Shown here in pieces: positions 29,620 through 34,920 of a stretch of DNA of 34,920 bases. The DNA lies in contig MFJU01000039.1 of assembly GCA_001779315.1 (NCBI GenBank), forward strand, positions 1 to 34,920, given 5' to 3'. Source of the DNA: Candidatus Gottesmanbacteria bacterium RIFCSPLOWO2_01_FULL_42_22 (lineage in GTDB: Bacteria; Patescibacteriota; Microgenomatia; 2-02-FULL-39-11). Every line of letters starts with the position of its first letter. The first letter of the stretch is position 1. The position numbers were made by a program, and so were the translations under genes. Below the pieces are notes generated by a model, which saw nothing but the letters and a program-made list of their open reading frames with translations, was not told where the DNA came from and did no database searches.

Positions 29620-31391
29620 TCTTCTTCGGAAATTCCGGCAGGAGATGTTGATATTTGCAAATTCTCCAAATCCGCAGATTCAGTGGCTTCTGTCGGAGTC
29701 GGTTCCGGTTCGGGATATTCCCATTGCTGTCCGAATGACAGATTACGGTAAAGAATCAGACTGTCATCCTCATATTCTTTTACAAAATCTGCATCCTTAT
29801 CCAAAAACTGGTATTTATGCCAATCCGCATCTTTGGCCAAAATAATGTACTTAACATCGATAGGCGACAGATCCCGGCTCCAGTCAACCCGGTAATCCAC
29901 GTTCTCCCCCAATAAATTCTTACCGGTATTCTCCATGGCCAGTAAGCCTTCCACATGAAGGGTTTCAGGATTCCGTTCAAAATTCGAAAGGGAAATATTT
30001 TCCAGGTTTTGCGCTGATATGACAGGCTTCTTAAAAAAGTAAACGGCCGGATTGGCAGAGACAATATTGTTATTAAAATGCAATTTAAGATAATGGTGCC
30101 ACGGGAAAAAAAGCGTCAGGAATTGTCCTTTATCGTCCGATATAACTTTATTGACTTTCTGCCAACCCTCGGGGTAAAAGACCGGTTTTAATTGTCTATA
30201 GAAACCCCAGAAGAGGGGCAAGCTGTTAAAAATCAGCAAAAGTATTAAAACTGCCGAAAGGGTAAACTGCTTCCAACCTGATATTTTTGGGAATATTGAA
30301 GACAAGCCTAAAGGAGCAAAAAAAGCATAAAACAGAAAGATGGCAGACACCAGTTTTTGCGGTTCCCTAAACCCTCTCAGAATAGGTATTTTCTCGTAAA
30401 ACCAAAGAATGGACTGTGACAGATGGGGGGAGGCAATACCAATGGCCAGGTCCAGGCCTAACAGAAAAAAAAGTGCCAACGCCACCAACAGGGTAGTATT
30501 TTTCCTTTTCAAAAGCTCTTTGATGAATCCTAAAATGGACAAGCTTAACAAGCCCAGAGTGACTGCCGGCCATAGGGGAAAAAGTTGCTTCGGCAATAAA
30601 TAATATTTATAAAGCTCGGGCCAAAAGCCGTAACCGGACAGCAAGTTGAAAAGAACACCCAGTTTCGGGTCGGCTACAGATCGAAAAGCCATTAGTTCCT
30701 CCCGGGTAACCAAAGATAATGAGGCGGATAAATCGTTGCCGATAATAAAGCCTGTCAGCCAGTTGGCATTAAGCAAAAGGAAAATAATGAGAAAGCCCAG
30801 TATTTTTAAGAGAAAGTCCTTTGGTTTCCCGATTTGCTCCCCTTCTAAAATCAGAAAGGCCAAAAGATAAATCAGGAAAAAAATGGCAGCAATGAAAAAA
30901 AAATGCAGGGAAACGGTAGCTAAAAGTGTCCAGAATAAAGCCAGAAAAACAGCCGTCATAAATTTTTTTGACCGTAAAAAGAACTGTAAAAGAACAATCG
31001 ACCAGGGCAAAAGGGCATAGCCGAACATTAAAAGCCACTGGCCGGCAACCAGCCTCTGATAAACAAAGGGATTAATAATGTAAATCAATCCTGATAAGAG
31101 CCTCACGGTTAGGTTATTTGAAGGAATCAGAAAATACATGCCGAATGCAGCCGTAAAGAATGTCAGAATCAACAGGAATTTATGAAGAATAAAAGAGGGG
31201 ATAAAATTTCCCAGTATAGAAAAAAATGAACCGGAGAGAAAATCGGCCGAGGAGAACATAGGAGCGGGATAGTTCGGCCCCATCGGCAAATCAAGAGCGA
31301 TGATATAGCCCGGCAAAAGAAGGGGCAGAACGATAAAAGCAACCATTAGGGTAATAAAAAAAATGGCGGTCAAGTGCTGGATTATTTTCAT
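29616..31391 (-). CDS. Polytopic membrane protein, GT-C glycosyltransferase-like
   Basis: 591 aa. About eleven to twelve membrane helices spread over residues 8-400, an acidic loop after the first helix (IALDLPMGPNYPAP), and the motif PILRGFREPQKLVSA near the late helices. That motif is typical of polyprenyl-phosphate-sugar GT-C or YfhO-like proteins. A soluble C-terminal part follows (about 400-591), ending in a Pro/Glu-rich acidic tail EYPEPEPTPTEATESADLEN. The exact family is not recognised with certainty. Its context among a LytR_C protein and an epimerase remnant supports a role in cell-surface glycan assembly. Confidence 0.6.
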   Translation of the reverse strand: MKIIQHLTAIFFITLMVAFIVLPLLLPGYIIALDLPMGPNYPAPMFSSADFLSGSFFSILGNFIPSFILHKFLLILTFFTAAFGMYFLIPSNNLTVRLLSGLIYIINPFVYQRLVAGQWLLMFGYALLPWSIVLLQFFLRSKKFMTAVFLALFWTLLATVSLHFFFIAAIFFLIYLLAFLILEGEQIGKPKDFLLKILGFLIIFLLLNANWLTGFIIGNDLSASLSLVTREELMAFRSVADPKLGVLFNLLSGYGFWPELYKYYLLPKQLFPLWPAVTLGLLSLSILGFIKELLKRKNTTLLVALALFFLLGLDLAIGIASPHLSQSILWFYEKIPILRGFREPQKLVSAIFLFYAFFAPLGLSSIFPKISGWKQFTLSAVLILLLIFNSLPLFWGFYRQLKPVFYPEGWQKVNKVISDDKGQFLTLFFPWHHYLKLHFNNNIVSANPAVYFFKKPVISAQNLENISLSNFERNPETLHVEGLLAMENTGKNLLGENVDYRVDWSRDLSPIDVKYIILAKDADWHKYQFLDKDADFVKEYEDDSLILYRNLSFGQQWEYPEPEPTPTEATESADLENLQISTSPAGISEEE

Positions 31392-31397
31392 GAATGG

Positions 31398-32663
31398 TTA
31401 GGGATTGACACCGGCGATGATCAGTATATCAAAACCGGCAGGTACGGAAGCCTGGGAACTTTTCATATCAGAGAGCTTGAGAATATCCTGAAAAAGAGTT
31501 ACAAAATTCTCTTTGTTGTCTTTGACTGCCACTTCCCAATTCGGATAATCGCCTTCGCTGTTGCCTGTTTCTATATTTTTAAAGCCGGCTTCTTTCAGTT
31601 TAGCGGCAGTCGTGGCTGCCAGACCTCTAATATCGGTCCCGTTTTGAACCATTATTTTCAGGATGCTTGTCTCATCTGTAATTTTGGCAACCGGAATTAC
31701 TGTCGGTGTCGGTTCAGCTGTCGGAGTCGGCGTAATGACAGTCGGAGACGGCGCGGGAGTACTCTTTTTGGGCATCTTAAACATTTTGGCTAGTTTTATA
31801 TCAGGAATTTTAGGCAGCTTGAATTTCAAAAGCCTGATTTGAGGATACAAGAAATATCCGGCAACGATAATTACCGCGGCTATGGAAAAAACGGTAAATA
31901 ATCTACTATATCTTCCGAAAAATTTCCCTTTTTCTCTTAACGGCCGGACTTCCAATCTTTTTAAGGAAAACGATCCCCTATTGACTAAGCGTGTGCTTTC
32001 CCCCTCTGCCCGGGGTAGGGTATCGGGCGGGATCTGTCTGGATCTTATTAACATAATAATTTCCTGGATTGTACCGATAAAAAGAAATAGGAAAGTGTAG
32101 TTGCCCAAGCTGTCAGCTAATTCTTTTTTCTGAATTAATGTCGCCAGTAGTGCTGATAAAATCAGGGATAGTGCCACCATAATGGCGATACGGCCGCTAA
32201 ATTTCCTAATAAGAAATGAGAGAAGAATATAACCTGCCAGGCTGGCAAGGAATCCTCCCAAAAGAGGATACAGAAGGACGGTCGTCACCAGGCTGATAAG
32301 GATTGCCGGGGCCACTGACTTTGTTTGCCTGTTTGATGTCTGAAATAAAAATTTCCTGATAAAATTGAGAAAATCTTCTCTGGTCTGTAAGTAAAGCAAG
32401 ACCCCGCCGGTAAATAACAGGTAAGCATCAATCAACAGGTTTTTCAATAGATTTAATGACCAGTCAAATGATTCAATAAGGAAGAAGCTGAGAAAAACCA
32501 AACTGGAAGCGATAAAAAATTTATAGTAAATATTTTTTTCCTTCCCGAGTATGAAATAGGCGGATATAGCTGAAGTCAATGCCAAATCAAATGAGGATAA
32601 AAGCAAAACTGAAAGAAATACGGCACAGGCAATCGCCAGGCGGGCAGTCGGAGTAAGTATCAT
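31398..32663 (-). CDS. Membrane protein with C-terminal LytR_C domain
   Basis: 421 aa. Several membrane helices in about residues 10-200, a basic cytoplasmic stretch (about 210-250), another helix (VFSIAAVIIVAGYFLY), then a Pro/Thr-rich linker (PTPTAEPTPTVIP). Last comes a LytR_C domain (ILKIMVQNGTDIRGLAATTAAKLKEAGF), a fold often attached to LytR-CpsA-Psr proteins. The catalytic LCP domain is absent, so it is not a full LCP ligase. It overlaps the upstream gene by 4 nt (ATGA) and lies 6 nt before the polytopic gene. Confidence 0.72.
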   Translation of the reverse strand: MILTPTARLAIACAVFLSVLLLSSFDLALTSAISAYFILGKEKNIYYKFFIASSLVFLSFFLIESFDWSLNLLKNLLIDAYLLFTGGVLLYLQTREDFLNFIRKFLFQTSNRQTKSVAPAILISLVTTVLLYPLLGGFLASLAGYILLSFLIRKFSGRIAIMVALSLILSALLATLIQKKELADSLGNYTFLFLFIGTIQEIIMLIRSRQIPPDTLPRAEGESTRLVNRGSFSLKRLEVRPLREKGKFFGRYSRLFTVFSIAAVIIVAGYFLYPQIRLLKFKLPKIPDIKLAKMFKMPKKSTPAPSPTVITPTPTAEPTPTVIPVAKITDETSILKIMVQNGTDIRGLAATTAAKLKEAGFKNIETGNSEGDYPNWEVAVKDNKENFVTLFQDILKLSDMKSSQASVPAGFDILIIAGVNP

Positions 32664-33916
32664 TTTGTCAGCAAATTAAAATCGTCAAAGAAACCGGCAC
32701 CATTGGGAGCCACTGCAATACCAACTCCACCGGCATCAAACGTATTATCAGTAACGTTGCCCAATTTTGTGAAATCTTTGTTATCCAGGGAAAAATAATA
32801 GGTCAGGGAATTATCACGGAGAGTCGCTTTCAGCCAAAACGGCTGGTCTTTGCTGAAAGCAAAATTACTGATCTGACCGTTTATCAAAGCTGAAGTTTTC
32901 GGAGAACCTGAAGCAAGATAATATTTCGTGACTGACCATTCATTGCTGTCTAATCCGCCAACGGCAAAATAGTAACCGAAACCTGTTTTATAATCACCCC
33001 GGACAAATAAGCCGATGGAACCCGGCCTCATGGCTGTGATCTTTGTACTGAAGGAGAAATCTTTGACGCTGCCGACTTTTTTTAAGGTGGCGACCCCTTT
33101 ACCGATATTATATGAGTACAGGGTAGTTTTACCATCCTGCGCGGTCGCCAGATTAAGAAAATGCTCATAACCGTCCCACTGCCATTCCTTATCAAAAAGT
33201 TCTTCTTTCTCTCCCCTGAGCCAACCGACTTCCAAATTGGCTTTGGTTCCTGGACGGGAAACCAGTTCAAGCTGGACCCTTTCCACTTTATCCCAGGTAA
33301 AGGGAATATTTGCGGCAGAAGACGTCGCTTTTTTTGTTTCGTCATTTGATTCTGCAGTATTTGACAGAAAAAAACGGTGTTTTGGGATACTCAAAAAATT
33401 CATGCCTTCGGTAAGATTTGTGGCCGGAAACCGATAATAATTATTCAGATCTTTATCAGAAAAGAGGATGTTGAATGATTCCAGATCATCCGGCTCAGTT
33501 TTCAGATTGACGGTCAATTTGAAGAGACCTACCGCTGCCAGATTAAGAGGCTTAAAAAGATAAACTTCGGCTTTTTGCCTGTCCCGGTCAATTATGGAAA
33601 TGACCGATTCATCGCGGGTGGCTCCTTCCTCAAGACTGCCTTCCCCCTGCCAGGTTTCGCTTTTGTCAAACTTGGCGATATTTACCAGGCTGTCAGCAGG
33701 AACAGCTCCGTATGAGAGCTTGTACTCCTCATCGGCAAAGAGAATATCGACGACGTTCTTATTGCCGATATCAACAGCTTTCTCTTTTTTTCCAAATGTC
33801 GGAAGGGTAAATATCCCCTTTTTAAACATCAGATAACCGCCGAAAAGTACTGTCAGGGCTATAAGAATGAAAGGGGCATACTGTTGTATTAATCTGTCAA
33901 TTTCGTTTTTGTCCAT
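32660..33916 (-). CDS. Membrane-anchored protein with LamG/concanavalin-like C-terminus
   Basis: 418 aa from ATG 33916 (MDKNEIDRLIQQYAPF); a TTG frame to 33964 is rejected because the promoter lies between. One helix at about 16-36 (FILIALTVLFGGYLMFKKG) anchors it. The rest is extracytoplasmic and strand-rich. The end (GSIGLFVRGDYKTGFGYYFAVG, LTYYFSLDNKDFTKLGNV, GGVGIAVAPNGAGFFDDFNLL) is the jelly-roll pattern of LamG or DUF1080-type carbohydrate-binding domains. It has its own promoter and overlaps the LytR_C gene. Probably surface glycan binding (inference). Confidence 0.65.
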   Translation of the reverse strand: MDKNEIDRLIQQYAPFILIALTVLFGGYLMFKKGIFTLPTFGKKEKAVDIGNKNVVDILFADEEYKLSYGAVPADSLVNIAKFDKSETWQGEGSLEEGATRDESVISIIDRDRQKAEVYLFKPLNLAAVGLFKLTVNLKTEPDDLESFNILFSDKDLNNYYRFPATNLTEGMNFLSIPKHRFFLSNTAESNDETKKATSSAANIPFTWDKVERVQLELVSRPGTKANLEVGWLRGEKEELFDKEWQWDGYEHFLNLATAQDGKTTLYSYNIGKGVATLKKVGSVKDFSFSTKITAMRPGSIGLFVRGDYKTGFGYYFAVGGLDSNEWSVTKYYLASGSPKTSALINGQISNFAFSKDQPFWLKATLRDNSLTYYFSLDNKDFTKLGNVTDNTFDAGGVGIAVAPNGAGFFDDFNLLTK

Positions 33917-33935
33917 CTGTGTTAAGTTAAATCGT

Positions 33936-33964
33936 AATATACGCCTGCTTTTTTTAATTGTCAA
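33936..33964 (-). promoter_or_regulatory. Promoter of the LamG-like/LytR_C/membrane-protein cluster
   Basis: Minus-strand TTGACA (33959-33964), a 17-bp spacer, TATATT (33936-33941). One mismatch from consensus. The transcription start falls about 12 nt before ATG 33916. The -35 overlaps the stop codon of the upstream gene. Confidence 0.8.
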
Positions 33965-34920
33965 TCAGAGCGGCTTTTGGACAACCATAAATAAAATACC
34001 GATCCGGTCAATGAGATAAATGTGACGATTAAGCCGAAATTAAATAATCTTTGGGGATAAAACTCAATAATCATTTCCATCTCATGCCCGTTCTTAAAAT
34101 CACCCGGAGACAGTTGCCAGGCATTGGCATAACCGTTGATAAAAAAGTGCTTGTTTTCAGGGACGGCTTTAAGGAACAAAGTTTCGAATATATTTCTGTC
34201 AGAAAAAGTCTGGCTGTGACTTTTTTCTATGATTTTATCCTCCAAATACGAAGCAACTGTTTGCTTTGCCTTAAGTTTTGCTTTTATATTTCCGTTATTT
34301 ACCGGATAGAGTTTCCAGTCCGGATGGAAAGATTCGCTGAAAACCAAAGTTAAAGGATTTGTCGTCTTATTTATTTTCAGGTAATATTTGGTGTTATTGA
34401 TTTTGCTGAATTCTATAGCAGGTACATCGTTTGGCTTTTCCGTCAAAACCAAGGTAATATCCCCGGCCTTAAAGGAATTTATTGCATTGCCGTCAGATAT
34501 CACTTTCAAAGAATAACTCTCCGGCCCAAGCTCAATTTGACCGATATTGATCCAGGGAATTTTCCTTTCCTCTGCACTTAGTTCTTTCTCCAAAATTCTT
34601 CCGTCTATGTCAACTGAAATTTTTCCGCTGTTAGTAAAGAGTGTTCCGGCTCTGACCGATAGTGCATAGATGCCCTTTTTAGGGATTTTAAAACGGGATT
34701 TATCATCCAAAAAAACCTGCTTTATGCCGTCTTTTGCCAGATCGGTTTTTTTATCCCCTACAGTCGATTCAGTTTTTGGGAATTTATCGATTTTATCGCA
34801 GCATGGGTTGCCGGGCAGGAGAAAATAAGAGTTAAAATCCGCTTTGGGGGTCTGACTTTGAAATCCGATTTTGGCAAAGTAGTATGCCGGTAACTCTGTA
34901 TTTGGCAATACAGGCAATAC
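33961..34920 (-). CDS. Membrane protein, C-terminal part (gene continues past the right edge)
   Basis: Open to the window edge with 319 codons and no clear start (the first in-frame TTG at 34917 is not convincing). The visible part is extracytoplasmic, strand-rich and ends in one membrane helix near 290-310 (FGLIVTFISLTGSVFYLWL) and a short tail. The segment PLTLVFSESFHPDWKLYP followed by FFINGYANAWQLS resembles the C-terminal beta domains of large GT-C/YfhO-type glycosyltransferases. It is probably the end of such an enzyme; the catalytic part would be outside. Confidence 0.5.
   Translation of the reverse strand, partial: VLPVLPNTELPAYYFAKIGFQSQTPKADFNSYFLLPGNPCCDKIDKFPKTESTVGDKKTDLAKDGIKQVFLDDKSRFKIPKKGIYALSVRAGTLFTNSGKISVDIDGRILEKELSAEERKIPWINIGQIELGPESYSLKVISDGNAINSFKAGDITLVLTEKPNDVPAIEFSKINNTKYYLKINKTTNPLTLVFSESFHPDWKLYPVNNGNIKAKLKAKQTVASYLEDKIIEKSHSQTFSDRNIFETLFLKAVPENKHFFINGYANAWQLSPGDFKNGHEMEMIIEFYPQRLFNFGLIVTFISLTGSVFYLWLSKSRSD

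Noticed and set aside
1-34920. CRISPR arrays, rRNA and tRNA genes
   Set aside because: No regularly spaced repeats and no tRNA/rRNA signatures were noticed on either strand; a tRNA scan would be needed to be certain.

Overview
The window looks like part of a small-genome uncultivated bacterium, most likely Candidate Phyla Radiation / Patescibacteria, probably in or near Microgenomates. This is inferred from the mix of gene families: DUF5679 zinc ribbon, DUF4446, DUF3048, a winged-helix/nucleotidyltransferase fusion, a bactofilin-like membrane protein, a REP-type transposase with short palindromes, and several PIN toxin pairs. It also rests on very tight gene packing and on promoters that often sit only 9-10 nt from the start codon. 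TGA is a stop here. No rRNA, tRNA or CRISPR was seen.

Left part (1-11.4 kb): an archaeal-type PEP carboxylase (cut by the window edge) and recJ on the minus strand, divergent from the CCA-adding enzyme. A solo REP-associated transposase lies between two copies of a 17-bp imperfect palindrome. A minus-strand operon from a near-consensus promoter at 9.7 kb carries DUF4446, DUF3048/YerB, an HTH-nucleotidyltransferase, an AbrB-like protein, secD and secF. Then come a small membrane protein, a 46-aa zinc ribbon, cutA and a Phd/PIN pair.

Centre (11.4-27.5 kb): two convergent branched-chain amino acid operons. On the plus strand: a leucine-rich leader peptide and attenuator, a structured RNA, then DUF2000, YbaK-type deacylase, cupin, leuA, a fused leuD-leuC and leuB. 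On the minus strand: an Ile/Val/Leu-rich leader peptide and attenuator, then ilvD, ilvB, ilvN, ilvC, a threonine synthase fused to a LeuA-type regulatory domain, ridA, ilvE and an AEC permease. An AbrB/PIN pair lies between the 3' ends. Together these encode the steps from pyruvate (plus 2-oxobutyrate) to valine, leucine and isoleucine. Threonine deaminase or citramalate synthase is not in the window. Both operons show textbook ribosome-mediated attenuation: stop-proximal segment 2, a 2:3 antiterminator and a 3:4 terminator, and each leader peptide starts almost at the predicted transcription start.

Right part (27.5-34.9 kb): a bactofilin-like membrane protein, a Phd/PIN pair whose promoter lies inside a 29-codon remnant of a nucleotide-sugar epimerase, and a minus-strand cluster of polytopic and surface proteins. 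That cluster holds a GT-C-like membrane protein, a LytR_C protein, a LamG-like anchored protein and a partial membrane protein, and is probably involved in envelope polymer work.

The most interesting items are the two leader-peptide attenuators and the threonine synthase-LeuA regulatory domain fusion. They suggest a layered transcriptional and allosteric control of branched-chain amino acid synthesis in a lineage usually thought to lack this pathway.
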